Of a stretch of 64,000 nucleotides of DNA, positions 7,951-16,207 are shown piece after piece. How positions within the stretch are numbered: position 1 is the first letter of the stretch; each line of letters opens with the position of its first letter. The position numbers were made by a program, and so were the translations under genes. The stretch is taken from contig NZ_SOFH01000023.1 of assembly GCF_004402495.1 (NCBI RefSeq), positions 186,001-250,000 on the forward strand, written 5' to 3'. Origin of the DNA: Cryobacterium sp. HLT2-28. Lineage in GTDB: Bacteria; Actinomycetota; Actinomycetes; Actinomycetales; Microbacteriaceae. A model generated the notes under the pieces. The model ran no database searches and had not been told where the DNA came from. It saw only the letters and a program-made list of their open reading frames with translations.

Positions 7951-8211
7951 TCACAGGGCCTTCGCGATTGCCACGAGCACCTGGGAGAGGGTGGGCACGC
8001 CGGTCGCCCGGAACACCTCCGCCCCGGCGGAATCATGCACGATGACGGTCGGCGTGATCCGGATGCCGCTGGCCTCGGCCTCCGCGGTGTCCCTGGCCAC
8101 GTCGAGCTCCCGTACGTGCGCCTGGGGAACCAGGCGCTCCACCTCAGCCAGCACCGCCCTGGTCTGCCGGCACGGCTCACAGAACGCGGAAGAAAAGTAG
8201 GTCAGTTCCAT
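7951..8211 (-). CDS. Thioredoxin/glutaredoxin-like small protein
   Basis: The 86-residue cytoplasmic protein has a single thioredoxin fold. The redox motif CEPC lies at residues 10-13 (SSAFCEPCRQTRAVL) and the cis-proline segment is RITPTVIVHD. I start it at the ATG at 8211; the longer open frame upstream has no family similarity. It sits between tRNA-Arg and orn and is the first backbone gene beside the island. It probably reduces disulfides. The actual partner is unknown. Confidence 0.8.
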   Translation of the reverse strand: MELTYFSSAFCEPCRQTRAVLAEVERLVPQAHVRELDVARDTAEAEASGIRITPTVIVHDSAGAEVFRATGVPTLSQVLVAIAKAL

Positions 8212-8336
8212 CAGGGGTTCCCTTCCAGACGGTGCCGGGGCAACGTATCCGTGCCGTCGACGGTGTCGGAACCAGTCTAGGTCGGCGCGGGGCCGCTCCC
8301 CCAGGGCCGGTCGGTGGCCGCCGCTAGACTCGTCAC

Positions 8337-8957
8337 ATGACAAAAAGTAGTGACCGGTTGGTTTGGATTGACTGTGAGATGACCGGTTTGGACCTGGATT
8401 CGGACGAACTCGTGGAAATCGCGGTCGTGATCACCGACTACGACCTCAACATCATCGACCCGGGCCTCGACATCGTGATCAAGCCGAACGATTCCGCCCT
8501 GGCCAACATGGGTGACTTCGTTCGGGAGATGCACACCTCCTCCGGGTTGATCGAGGAGATCCCCAACGGGGTCAGCGCGGCCGAGGCCGAGTTCGAGGTC
8601 CTCGAGTACGTGCTGAAGTTCATCCCGGCCGAGCAGAAGGCCCCGCTCGCGGGCAATTCGATCGGAACCGACCGGGCCTTCCTCTCCAAGTACATGCCAC
8701 GCCTGGACAACCAGTTGCACTACCGCAACGTCGACGTGTCCTCGATCAAGGAACTCGCCCGCCGCTGGTACCCGCGGGTGTACTTCAACGCGCCGGCCAA
8801 GGACGGCGGTCACCGCGCCCTGGCCGACATCCTGGAATCCATCCGCGAGCTCGCCTACTACCGCCAGACGGTCTTCGTGACCGACCCCGGGCCCACCAGC
8901 GACCAGGCGAAATCGCGCGCGGCCGAAGCCGTGTCCACATTCAGCCCAAACGTGTAA
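8337..8957 (+). CDS. orn: Oligoribonuclease
   Basis: The 206-residue protein is a DEDDh 3'-5' exonuclease that degrades 2-5 nt RNAs (and pGpG) at the end of mRNA decay. The Exo I motif [18 protein letters not shown] is at residues 13-30. Exo II contains [15 protein letters not shown] near residue 107, and Exo III has [11 protein letters not shown] near 160. Length and spacing match the bacterial family (about 180-210 residues), with a short C-terminal tail. The tRNA-His gene follows 48 bp downstream. Confidence 0.96.
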   Translation: MTKSSDRLVWIDCEMTGLDLDSDELVEIAVVITDYDLNIIDPGLDIVIKPNDSALANMGDFVREMHTSSGLIEEIPNGVSAAEAEFEVLEYVLKFIPAEQKAPLAGNSIGTDRAFLSKYMPRLDNQLHYRNVDVSSIKELARRWYPRVYFNAPAKDGGHRALADILESIRELAYYRQTVFVTDPGPTSDQAKSRAAEAVSTFSPNV

Positions 8958-9005
8958 TAGAATTCTTGAGTTGCCGCTGCTTCTTCGGGAGAAGCGCAAC
9001 ACATG

Positions 9006-9081
9006 GTGGTTGTAGCTCAGTTGGTAGAGCGTCCGGTTGTGGTCCGGAAGGTCGCGGGTTCAAGCCCCGTCAGTCACCCCA
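9006..9081 (+). tRNA. tRNA-His(GTG)
   Basis: The 76-nt tRNA starts GTGGTTG, pairs with CAGTCAC, has discriminator C and an encoded CCA. The anticodon loop TTGTGGT gives anticodon GTG, and the T loop is TTCAAGC. It follows orn in the same direction. Confidence 0.95.
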
Positions 9082-9086
9082 ATGTC

Positions 9087-9122
9087 GCAGAAGCTCCACC
9101 TCGGGTGGAGCTTCTGCGTTTA
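9087..9122 (+). terminator. Strong hairpin after tRNA-His
   Basis: A perfect 14-bp stem, GCAGAAGCTCCACC against GGTGGAGCTTCTGC, has a 3-nt loop TCG and is followed by GTTTA. It lies five bases after the tRNA and fits an intrinsic terminator for the orn/tRNA-His transcripts. Confidence 0.8.
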
Positions 9123-9300
9123 AGCCCCGAACATGGTCCGGTTCCGGCCGGCCTCCATCACGATCCGGTTGTCATTCCCGGCACTGTGTCCTCCGGCAGC
9201 GCTCCCTCCCAGCCGGCCTCATAGACTCCGGGGGAATCCTTCCGTTCCGGCTCCGCGCCGCACACTCGACGGGTGGGGGAAAACAGACGAAGGAGTCTCC

Positions 9301-10200
9301 ATGCGCGTGCGCTATGCAGTCCCCGCAGTCGCGGCCCTGGCCGCGCTGCTCTTGACCGGTTGCGTCAACAATTCCGCCGGTTCGCCGGGCGGCTCCACCG
9401 GGACCGCGACCGGCACCGCCGTGGGCAAGGATGACACGGCCGCGGCCCTGCTGCCGAAGGAGATCACCGCAGCCGGCGTTCTCGTGATCGGCACGAGCCC
9501 GAACTACTCCCCGAACGAGTTCAAGGACGACTCCGGCAACCCGATCGGCTGGGGCATTGAATTGACCGATGCTCTCGCCGCCAAGCTCGGCCTCACCGCC
9601 GAATACAAGGTGGCCAACTTCGACACCATCATCCCGAACATCATCGGCGGCAAGATGCACGTCGGTGAGTCTTCGTTCACCGACAACGTCAAGCGCGAAG
9701 AGCAGGTCGACTTCGTCAATTACTACACGGCAGGCATCCAGTGGGCATCGGCCAAGGGGAAGTCCGTCGACCCCGAGAACGCCTGTGGGCTGACGGTTGC
9801 CGTGCAGGCCACCACCTACGAAGACACCGATGAGATCCCGGCGAAGAGCGATGCCTGCGTCGCGGCCGGGAAGCCACCGATCACCAAGTTGAAATTCGAC
9901 ACCCAGGACGCTGCGACCAACGCCGCCATCCTCGGCCAGGCCGACGCGTTCAGCGCCGACTCGCCCGTCACCCTCTACGCGATCTCCCGTACCGGCGGCA
10001 AACTGCAGACTGCCGGGAAGACGTTCGATGTCTCGCCCTACGGCCTGGCCGTCGCCAAAGGGGCGCCACTGGCCAAGGCCGTGCAGGCCGCCCTTCAGTC
10101 GATGGTCGATGACGGTTCCTACGCAGCGATCCTCGACAAGTGGGGCGTCGCCGACGGCGGGCTCGACACGATCACGATCAACGCCGCGGCGAACGGCTAG
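9301..10200 (+). CDS. ABC transporter substrate-binding lipoprotein, polar amino acid type
   Basis: The 299-residue protein has a lipoprotein signal with lipobox LTGC. Its solute-binding family 3 layout includes GVLVIGTSPNYSPNEF at the start of the mature domain, GWGIELTDALAAKLGL, and FDTIIPNIIGGKMHVG. The start ATG has GAAGGAG upstream. It should capture a small polar solute, probably an amino acid or opine, outside the membrane. No permease or ATPase gene is adjacent, so it is an orphan subunit that must work with a transporter encoded elsewhere. The specific ligand cannot be told from sequence. Confidence 0.85.
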   Translation: MRVRYAVPAVAALAALLLTGCVNNSAGSPGGSTGTATGTAVGKDDTAAALLPKEITAAGVLVIGTSPNYSPNEFKDDSGNPIGWGIELTDALAAKLGLTAEYKVANFDTIIPNIIGGKMHVGESSFTDNVKREEQVDFVNYYTAGIQWASAKGKSVDPENACGLTVAVQATTYEDTDEIPAKSDACVAAGKPPITKLKFDTQDAATNAAILGQADAFSADSPVTLYAISRTGGKLQTAGKTFDVSPYGLAVAKGAPLAKAVQAALQSMVDDGSYAAILDKWGVADGGLDTITINAAANG

Positions 10201-10238
10201 GCATCCCGATCGCCCCGCGCCCGTGAGATGCTGAACGG

Positions 10239-10589
10239 ATGCTGCAACTGGGTCCCGAGGAGTTCGAAAGTCTGGTTATCGACGAACTCGATCTCCTGCC
10301 CGACGATATGGTCGACGGGCTCGACAATGTGATCTTCGTGGTCGAGGACCGCCCGGAAGACGGCGAACTGGACACCCTGGGTCTCTACGACGGCGTGGCG
10401 CTGACCGAGCGCGGCCAATACGGGTTCGGCGAGATGCCCGATCGCATCGTGGTGTTCCGCGAACCGCTCCTCGAGCTGTGCGCCGATCTGGACGACCTGC
10501 GCGACCAGGTGCACATCACCCTCGTGCATGAGATCGCGCACTACTACGGCATCGACGACGACAGGCTGCACGACCTCGGCTGGGGATGA
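10239..10589 (+). CDS. Small zincin-like metallopeptidase family protein
   Basis: The 116-residue protein has the short zincin motif HEIAHYYGIDDDRLHDLGW near the C-terminus, giving the HExxH zinc site followed by Asp-rich ligands. The N-terminal part is acidic. The length and motif match the actinobacterial metallopeptidase family PF06262 (zincin_1), whose substrate is unknown. It starts 38 bp after the binding-protein gene and lies 23 bp before the carboxypeptidase homologue. All three run in the same direction and may be co-transcribed. Confidence 0.8.
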   Translation: MLQLGPEEFESLVIDELDLLPDDMVDGLDNVIFVVEDRPEDGELDTLGLYDGVALTERGQYGFGEMPDRIVVFREPLLELCADLDDLRDQVHITLVHEIAHYYGIDDDRLHDLGWG

Positions 10590-10612
10590 CCGGCGCTTGC
10601 TAGCCTGAACCC

Positions 10613-11899
10613 ATGAACAGATTCCGACCTGGCCGTTTCATCGGCATCACGGTCGGCGCGCTCGCTATCCTGCTGATCGGCGTGTACGGCCCGGCGACCC
10701 TCCTCGGCCCGCTCCCGGCCGCGACCGCCACTCGGTTGACCCCCGCGCTCAACGACGCCACTCCGTTCCCACCCGTGCTGCCCGCTCAGGGAGGCAGCGC
10801 CATCGTCGCCCTCGACACCGCAGCCCCTGGCGCGACAACACCGGATGCCTCCGCGATAGCGAAGACCGCCCCGATCGCCGTCGGCGGCAACGCAGACGCA
10901 CTGCCGATGGCGTCGGCCGCGAAGATCGTGACCGCGCTGGTGGTCCTGGACGCGAAGCCCCTGGCAGCCGGTACCGCGGGTCCGAAGATCCCGATCACCA
11001 CCGCCGATTACCAGGACTACATCGACTACGGCAACTCGGGCGCGCGCACCGTCGTCGTCTTCCCCGGTGAGCTGTGGACGGAGACGGAGCTGCTCCAGGC
11101 GATGGTCCTCGGCTCCAGCAACAACCACGCCGACACCCTCGCGCGCTGGGCGTTCGGCTCCATCGACGCCTATGTCGCGGCCGCCAACACCTGGCTGACC
11201 GCGCACGGCCTGGACGGCACGACGGTCGCCGACGCCAACGGCCTCCACGACGCAAGCGCCGGAACGGCCACCGACCTGGCCCGCCTGGCCGGCATGGCCG
11301 CCTCCGACCCGGTCATCGCGGGAATGCTCTCCCAGCCCCCGTCGGCGCTGGTCGGCCAGCGCGGCGTCGACAACACCACGGCCTATCTGCCCGACGAGGG
11401 CATCACGGGCGTGTCCCGCAGCTACACGGATGCCGCCGGCGTCTGCTTCCTGTTCACCGCCCGTGTCAGCAGCGATGAATCCGTCTTCACCTTCTCCGGA
11501 GCGGTGATCGGCGAACCCGACTACGACACGCTCAAGACGGATCTCACCGCGTTGATGGAGAGCGCCCGCTCCGGGGTCAGCGAGCTTCCGGTGCTGGCCA
11601 AGGGAGACGCCTACGTGCGGTTCAGCACCCCGTGGGGCGCCGCCTCGTCCGGAACGGTGCGCGCCTCGAAGACCCGGTTCGGCTGGCAGGCCCAGGCTCC
11701 CGGGGCGGCCACGGTCACCCTGGACACCTTCTCGACGGGGCGGGCGGGGCGCACCATCGGCCGGGTGTCGGTCGAAGCGGCCGGCACCCCGGTCTCGGCG
11801 CCGCTCGTGCTCGACCGCACGATCAGCGCACCGGGTCCGGGCTGGCGCCTATTGAATCCGGTCCCCATGATCACCGCGCTGCTGGCGGCGCGCCGCTAA
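10613..11899 (+). CDS. DD-carboxypeptidase (S11/DacC-like) homologue lacking the KTG box
   Basis: The 428-residue protein has an N-terminal membrane anchor (about 8-30), then a penicillin-binding S11 domain. The SxxK motif is SAAK in MASAAKIVTAL (about residue 102) and the SxN motif is SNN in GSSNNHADTLA (about residue 167). Where the family has GVTGIKTGTTDAAG, this protein reads GITGVSRSYTDAAG, so the third catalytic box is SRS at about residues 268-270. A weak hydrophobic C-terminal segment (NPVPMITALLAARR) may anchor it. It is placed at the outer membrane face by topology. The loss of KTG suggests reduced or no carboxypeptidase activity. Confidence 0.8.
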   Translation: MNRFRPGRFIGITVGALAILLIGVYGPATLLGPLPAATATRLTPALNDATPFPPVLPAQGGSAIVALDTAAPGATTPDASAIAKTAPIAVGGNADALPMASAAKIVTALVVLDAKPLAAGTAGPKIPITTADYQDYIDYGNSGARTVVVFPGELWTETELLQAMVLGSSNNHADTLARWAFGSIDAYVAAANTWLTAHGLDGTTVADANGLHDASAGTATDLARLAGMAASDPVIAGMLSQPPSALVGQRGVDNTTAYLPDEGITGVSRSYTDAAGVCFLFTARVSSDESVFTFSGAVIGEPDYDTLKTDLTALMESARSGVSELPVLAKGDAYVRFSTPWGAASSGTVRASKTRFGWQAQAPGAATVTLDTFSTGRAGRTIGRVSVEAAGTPVSAPLVLDRTISAPGPGWRLLNPVPMITALLAARR

Positions 11900-11958
11900 C
11901 CCTCAGGACTGACGGACGGCCCCTGCTGGCCGTCATTGCTGCCCGACAATCCTGTTCG

Positions 11959-12219
11959 TCAGTCCTGTTCGTCGGTCGGCAGGTACGGGTCGCTGTCGCC
12001 GGCATCGAAGCGGTAGCGCACGTGCAACCGGCCCTGCACGTCGCGTTCGTCGACCTCGTCGTACCAGAACAGGGCTTCGATGCCCTCGACGGCGGCGAGC
12101 ATGCTGATCCGGGAATCGTGCTTGCCGTGCACGAGGACGCGTGAATCGACCTGCCCCTCGAGGGGACCGTCGATGAACTCCGCCGTGTAGAGGACGTTGT
12201 GGGTTTCGGGGCTGGCCAT
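11959..12219 (-). CDS. Conserved small hypothetical protein
   Basis: The 86-residue soluble protein is acidic and has alternating beta-like segments (LYTAEFIDGPLEGQV, GRLHVRYRFDAG). No catalytic motif, signal or membrane segment is visible. The start codon at 12219 is an ATG, and codon use matches the backbone. It lies just downstream of the P-loop kinase gene on the same strand, 9 bp from its stop codon, so it could be its continuation in the operon. I do not recognise a function. Confidence 0.6.
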   Translation of the reverse strand: MASPETHNVLYTAEFIDGPLEGQVDSRVLVHGKHDSRISMLAAVEGIEALFWYDEVDERDVQGRLHVRYRFDAGDSDPYLPTDEQD

Positions 12220-12228
12220 GTCTCCAAC

Positions 12229-12828
12229 CTAGTCCGGGACGGCCGGTTTTAGGCGGCCGATTTCAGGCGCCGGCGGGCAGGGAATCTCCGTCGTCCCGCT
12301 GAGCCGGATCGTGGCGCCGTGTTCCGGGTCGTCCCGGCCCAGGTAGGCTTCCCACTCGTGCTGCCACTCGTCCCAGTGCGACCGGAACATGTCCCCGTCC
12401 CTCGCCAGGGCGCGCTTCTTGCGGACGCCGTCGTCGGCGGCGAGCCAGACCCGGATCTCGCTGAACGGGAGGTGCGCGGCGGCGAGGGCGCCGCATCCCT
12501 CCACGATGAGCGGACACGCCGGATCAACCGGATGCCATTCGGCGGCGCGGGCGTTGGCCCAGTCGTAGCGCTGCCAGGCCGCGGGCAGTCCGTCCGCTCG
12601 CGGGGTGAGCACCTGCCGGGTCAGATGTTCAACGGCGGCGTCGAGTCCCTGCCAGCCGGGGTAGATGTCGTCGAGCCGCACCAGAACCGGCTCTTCCCCC
12701 GGCCAGGCGGCGGCGAGCCGGTCGGCCAGGGTGCTCTTGCCGGCCCCGCTCGGCCCGTCGATGAGCACGACGGGGGTGGGCCCGGCGCCGGCCAGGGCGG
12801 CGAGGATCGGTGCGAGCAGCGCCGACAT
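12229..12828 (-). CDS. P-loop nucleoside kinase-like ATPase
   Basis: The 199-residue protein has a Walker A motif, DGPSGAGKSTLADRL, near the N-terminus. A second block, VRLDDIYPGWQGLD, is like the uridine-kinase acidic motif. Another, CPLIVEGCGALAAAHL, and a lid with VRKKRALARDGDMF follow. This fits the uridine kinase/NadR-like P-loop family. I start it at ATG 12828; upstream frame is not conserved in character. It is the last gene of the strand run that begins with the TPP riboswitch and could act on a thiamin precursor, but that is only a context-based guess. Confidence 0.7.
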   Translation of the reverse strand: MSALLAPILAALAGAGPTPVVLIDGPSGAGKSTLADRLAAAWPGEEPVLVRLDDIYPGWQGLDAAVEHLTRQVLTPRADGLPAAWQRYDWANARAAEWHPVDPACPLIVEGCGALAAAHLPFSEIRVWLAADDGVRKKRALARDGDMFRSHWDEWQHEWEAYLGRDDPEHGATIRLSGTTEIPCPPAPEIGRLKPAVPD

Positions 12829-12841
12829 GCGCCCGTCCGGC

Positions 12842-13624
12842 TCAGGCGAGGACAAAGTTCCAGTTTCCCGTCGCCACCGAGACGATGACGGCCAGCAACG
12901 CCACGAGCAGGCCGATGCCGACCAGGGCATACTCGCGCCCGCCGAACCTGGACGGCCTGGCCCAGGTGCGACGGACCGGGGCGCCGAAGCCCCTGGCCTC
13001 CATCGCCGTCGCCAGTTTGCTCCCGCGCCGGATGGACAACACCAGCAGCGCGAACGCCTGGCCGGCCAGCCGGCGGATGGCGCCGCCGTCGCCGATTCCC
13101 CTGGCCCGCCTGGCCAGTTCGAGGGCACGCCAGTCCTCGATGAACAGGCCGACCAGCCTGAGGCCGGCCAGGCCTCCGAGCACGAACCGGGACGGCAGGC
13201 GCACGACCTGGGCGAGGCCGTCGGCGAGGTCGGTCGGGTCGACCGTGACGAACAGCACGACCGACGGGAGGCCGATCGCCAGGATCCGCAGGGTCGTGGC
13301 CACAGCCAGGTCGGTTGACCCCTGTGTCACGTGGACGAGCCCGAATGCCCAGTACACCTGACCGGCAGCCTGCCCGTAGAGGAGGGTGGTCAGGCCAGCC
13401 GTCGGCGCGGCCAGCCAGACCGGCAGGGTGCGGAGCAGGAACATCCGTGCGCTCAATCCGGCCCAGAAGAACAGGACGGCCTCACAGCCGAGCGCGACGA
13501 GGGCGGACACCCAGTCGATGGTGAGCATGAGCACGCCGGCGAGGAGGAGCGCCGCCGCCAGCTTGGCCACCGGATTGACCCGGAAGATCGCCTGCGTCCC
13601 TTCGGGGACCCTGAGCACGCTCAT
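12842..13624 (-). CDS. ecfT: ECF transporter transmembrane subunit EcfT
   Basis: The 260-residue protein has five or so membrane helices and the EcfT coupling-helix motifs with Ala-Arg-Gly: LELARRARGIG and ATAMEARGFG. These bind the two ATPase modules. EcfT links the substrate-specific S subunit to the energising ATPases in vitamin uptake. The gene overlaps the ATPase gene by 4 nt and is translationally coupled to it. With a YkoE-type S subunit and a TPP riboswitch upstream, the substrate is probably a thiamin precursor. Confidence 0.9.
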   Translation of the reverse strand: MSVLRVPEGTQAIFRVNPVAKLAAALLLAGVLMLTIDWVSALVALGCEAVLFFWAGLSARMFLLRTLPVWLAAPTAGLTTLLYGQAAGQVYWAFGLVHVTQGSTDLAVATTLRILAIGLPSVVLFVTVDPTDLADGLAQVVRLPSRFVLGGLAGLRLVGLFIEDWRALELARRARGIGDGGAIRRLAGQAFALLVLSIRRGSKLATAMEARGFGAPVRRTWARPSRFGGREYALVGIGLLVALLAVIVSVATGNWNFVLA

Positions 13625-15126
13625 CTCGGGGCCGCCGGCTGGCGGTTGGCGACGCGGTCGGTCAGGCGGTATTCCCGGTCGGCAACGGCCGCGACGAAGT
13701 CGCTGTCGTGGGAGACCGCCAGCACCCCTGTTCCGTCGTCGATGAGCTCGAGCAGCAGCGCCACCACTTCACGCCAGGTGCGGAAGTCCTGGCCGAATGT
13801 CGGTTCGTCGAGGACGAGCAGGCGCGGCTGGGTAGCCAGCACTGTGCCGACAGACAGGCGTCGTTTCTCCCCGCCGGACAGGGTGAACGGATTCGCCTCC
13901 GCGAGGTGGTCGAGCCTGAGCCGCTGCAGCAGGGTGTCGACCCGGCTGTCGACGGCCGGCCCGCTCCGGCCGAGGGCCCGGGGGCCGACCGCGAGCTCGG
14001 CCCGCACGGTGCCGGCGACGAATTGGTGCTCGGGATCCTGGAACACCGTGCCGACCCTGGTCAGAAGCTGCCGGGAGGTCCAGCCGATCGGAGCGGCGCC
14101 CGCCCCGTCGGCGAACCCGGCACTCGCCTCCAACCGTCCACCCGCCGGCTTCACCAGCCCGGCGAGCGTGAGCGCCAGGGTCGACTTCCCAGACCCGTTC
14201 GGCCCGGTGACAGCCAGGGCGGACCCTGCCCGAACGGTGAGGTCGAGGTCCCGGGCGACGACGACGCTCTTCGTGCGTGCGATGGCGAGGGACTCCGCGC
14301 GAAGCAGGGTGCCGTCCGCCACGTCGCGTACGGTGGCCCGCCGGATCGGCATCCCGTGGCCGCGTCCGGGCACCCAGACCCCGGCGGCCGAGAGCCGCTC
14401 GCCCTGGCTGGCCAGCACGTCATCCGGTCGGCCGTCGGCCAGCACTCCCCCGGTCTGGTCGAGCACGATCACCCGGTCCACCAGTTCCTGCCAGATGGCC
14501 ACCCGGTGCTCGATCACGATGAAGGTCGCCGCCGAATGCTCGAGAATCCGAGCCACGGCGTCGCGCACCTCGATCACTCCTGCGGGGTCGAGATTCGCCG
14601 TGGGTTCGTCGAGCAAGAGCAAACCCGGCCTCATCGCGAGCACGCCGGCCAGGGCGAGGCGTTGTTTCTGGCCGCCGGACAATGCCGAGGTGGGGTGGTC
14701 CAGCGGTACGTCCAGTCCCACCATGTGGAGGCTCTCCTGCACGCGCCGCCAGATTTCCTCGCGCGGCGCACCGAGGTTCTCGCAGCCGAAGGCGACGTCG
14801 TCGCCGACCCGGGCAAGGATGACCTGCGAGTCCGGGTCCTGCAGCAGCAGCCCGGCCTGGCCGCGGGCCGCGGCCGGCTCGCCACCGTTGACCAGCAGTC
14901 TGCCGTGCTGTTCGCCCTCATCGTCGCCGCCGAGTACGCCGGCCAGTGCGTGCAGCAGTGTCGACTTCCCCGCCCCGGACGCGCCGAGCAGCAGCACGCG
15001 TTCGCCGGGTTCGATTCGCAGGTCGAGCCGGGAGACGGCCCAGCCGGTGCGTCCGGCGTGCCGCCAGCCCCACCCCCGGGCGTCGACGGACGCACCCCGG
15101 GAGGTCGGCGAATTCGCGGCGGTCAT
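13621..15126 (-). CDS. ecfA: Fused double ATPase of ECF transporter (EcfA-EcfA')
   Basis: The 501-residue protein contains two complete ABC ATPase domains in one chain. The first has Walker A LLGASGAGKSTLLHAL and signature SALSGGQKQRLALAG. The second has TGPNGSGKSTLALTLAG and signature TLSGGEKRRLSVG. Walker B regions are [12 protein letters not shown] and LLVLDEPTFGQD. Most ECF systems use separate EcfA1 and EcfA2; a fusion like this is typical for YkoD-type transporters. The gene lies 12 bp after the S-subunit gene and overlaps ecfT. It hydrolyses ATP in the cytoplasm to drive vitamin-precursor uptake. Confidence 0.93.
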   Translation of the reverse strand: MTAANSPTSRGASVDARGWGWRHAGRTGWAVSRLDLRIEPGERVLLLGASGAGKSTLLHALAGVLGGDDEGEQHGRLLVNGGEPAAARGQAGLLLQDPDSQVILARVGDDVAFGCENLGAPREEIWRRVQESLHMVGLDVPLDHPTSALSGGQKQRLALAGVLAMRPGLLLLDEPTANLDPAGVIEVRDAVARILEHSAATFIVIEHRVAIWQELVDRVIVLDQTGGVLADGRPDDVLASQGERLSAAGVWVPGRGHGMPIRRATVRDVADGTLLRAESLAIARTKSVVVARDLDLTVRAGSALAVTGPNGSGKSTLALTLAGLVKPAGGRLEASAGFADGAGAAPIGWTSRQLLTRVGTVFQDPEHQFVAGTVRAELAVGPRALGRSGPAVDSRVDTLLQRLRLDHLAEANPFTLSGGEKRRLSVGTVLATQPRLLVLDEPTFGQDFRTWREVVALLLELIDDGTGVLAVSHDSDFVAAVADREYRLTDRVANRQPAAPR

Positions 15127-15138
15127 CGTTTCCGCGCC

Positions 15139-15756
15139 CTAGTTCGAGGCACGAACCGCCCGGCCGGCGGCGAACCGGGACAGCGCCCCGGTGCGGGCCA
15201 GGCCGCGCATGGCCAACCAGGACAACAGACCGGCCACGACGATGCCGGAGAGGACGGAGGAGAGCGTGTAGATCGTGATGAACGGCGCCGCGGAACCGGG
15301 GTACCAGAACAGCAGGTCGTTGACCGCCAGGGCGAGCCCGGCGCCGGCGCCGGCCAGGAGGGCGACGTACAGGCGGTAGTTGGCGTAAAGGAAGATCGCG
15401 AACACCAGTTCGGCGCCGAGACCCTGGACCACCCCGGAGACGAGAATGGTGGCACCCCAGGCCGTGCCGCCCACGAGGGTGGAGACCACGGCTGCGAGCA
15501 GCTCGGCGTACAGGGCAGCCCCGGGCTTCCGGATGATCAGGCCGCCGAGCACCCCGGCGAACAGCCAGCCGCCTCCGAGGAGGGCCTGGAGTCCGGGCAG
15601 GAGCGGGGTGAGCAGCCCGCTGAGCGGGTTGTAGGCCTGGTTCCAGACCACGAAGATCAAGCCGCTGGCCACGCCGATGACGCTGGCGATGACGATGTCG
15701 ACGACCCGCCATTTCCGTGAGACCGACCGGGTGGCGATGATGGTTTCAGTGTGCAC
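15139..15756 (-). CDS. ykoE: ECF transporter S component, YkoE-type (thiamin precursor)
   Basis: The 205-residue protein is almost entirely hydrophobic, with about six helices. It resembles YkoE: VVDIVIASVIGVASGLIF, WNQAYNPLSGLL, and GTAWGATILVSGVVQGLGAE. YkoE proteins bind hydroxymethylpyrimidine or thiamin. The start is a GTG at 15756 with GGAAAGG upstream. The 5' leader holds a TPP aptamer, so expression should fall when thiamin pyrophosphate is plentiful. The operon order S, fused A, then T matches ykoEDC. Confidence 0.85.
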   Translation of the reverse strand: MHTETIIATRSVSRKWRVVDIVIASVIGVASGLIFVVWNQAYNPLSGLLTPLLPGLQALLGGGWLFAGVLGGLIIRKPGAALYAELLAAVVSTLVGGTAWGATILVSGVVQGLGAELVFAIFLYANYRLYVALLAGAGAGLALAVNDLLFWYPGSAAPFITIYTLSSVLSGIVVAGLLSWLAMRGLARTGALSRFAAGRAVRASN

Positions 15757-15805
15757 TGTTCGTGCCCTTTCCGTAGAGAAAACAGGGCACGGGTACGAGA
15801 TAATC

Positions 15806-15898
15806 TGCCTCCCTGCGCTGGCATGATCCAGATCAGGTTCGACGGTCGAAGCTTTCCGAAGCTTCCTCTCAGCCCGGTTGACCGGACTCCCGTGTTCG
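15806..15898 (-). promoter_or_regulatory. TPP riboswitch (THI element)
   Basis: The minus strand carries the conserved thi-box pieces in order: GGGAGTCCGGTC, CCGGGCTGAGAGG, a variable hairpin GGAAGCTTCGGAAAGCTTC, then GAACCTGATCTGGATCATG and CCAGCGCAGGGA. These form the pyrimidine- and pyrophosphate-binding arms of the TPP aptamer. It ends about 50 nt before the GTG of the S component. Regulation may be at translation initiation, since the GGAAAGG site lies between aptamer and start. Confidence 0.95.
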
Positions 15899-15991
15899 TA
15901 GTCGAGTATAGACCGCCGCGTAGACTCGGACGATGACTCGAATCCGCGCCCGGACCGGATACGGTCGGTCGACCCGTCCGGTCGTCCCAGG

Positions 15992-16153
15992 GTGAGCGTC
16001 GCCGTCCCCCTGCTGCTCGCGGCATTGCTGATCGTGCTGCTACGCCGCTTCATCCTGCGCCGGCGCCGGCTCCTGCGCGGGCTTCCAGTGAGCGGCCCCT
16101 GGCACCTGCCGGCCTGGCTCCGGAACCGACCCCGTGTACGCTGGAAGCGGTGA
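15992..16153 (+). CDS. Possible small Arg-rich membrane protein, 53 residues
   Basis: A GTG-start frame encodes one hydrophobic helix (AVPLLLAALLIVLL) followed by a strongly basic tail (RRFILRRRRLLRG), then Trp/Pro-rich residues. It lies 54 bp upstream of nhaA in the same direction and outside the riboswitch leader. The ribosome binding site is poor: AGGG abuts the start. Its translation as a real small membrane protein is plausible but unproven. It could also be the tail of a degraded gene. Confidence 0.33.
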   Translation: MSVAVPLLLAALLIVLLRRFILRRRRLLRGLPVSGPWHLPAWLRNRPRVRWKR

Positions 16154-16207
16154 GTCGGGAAGCCTGGTCGACGCCCTAGAGCCGAGCCGAAATCCAGAGG
16201 ATCTCCC

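Noticed and set aside
13708-15720. A 670-residue open frame on the plus strand
   Set aside because: It is antisense to the clear EcfA fusion and is an artefact of high third-position GC; no family motif appears in it.
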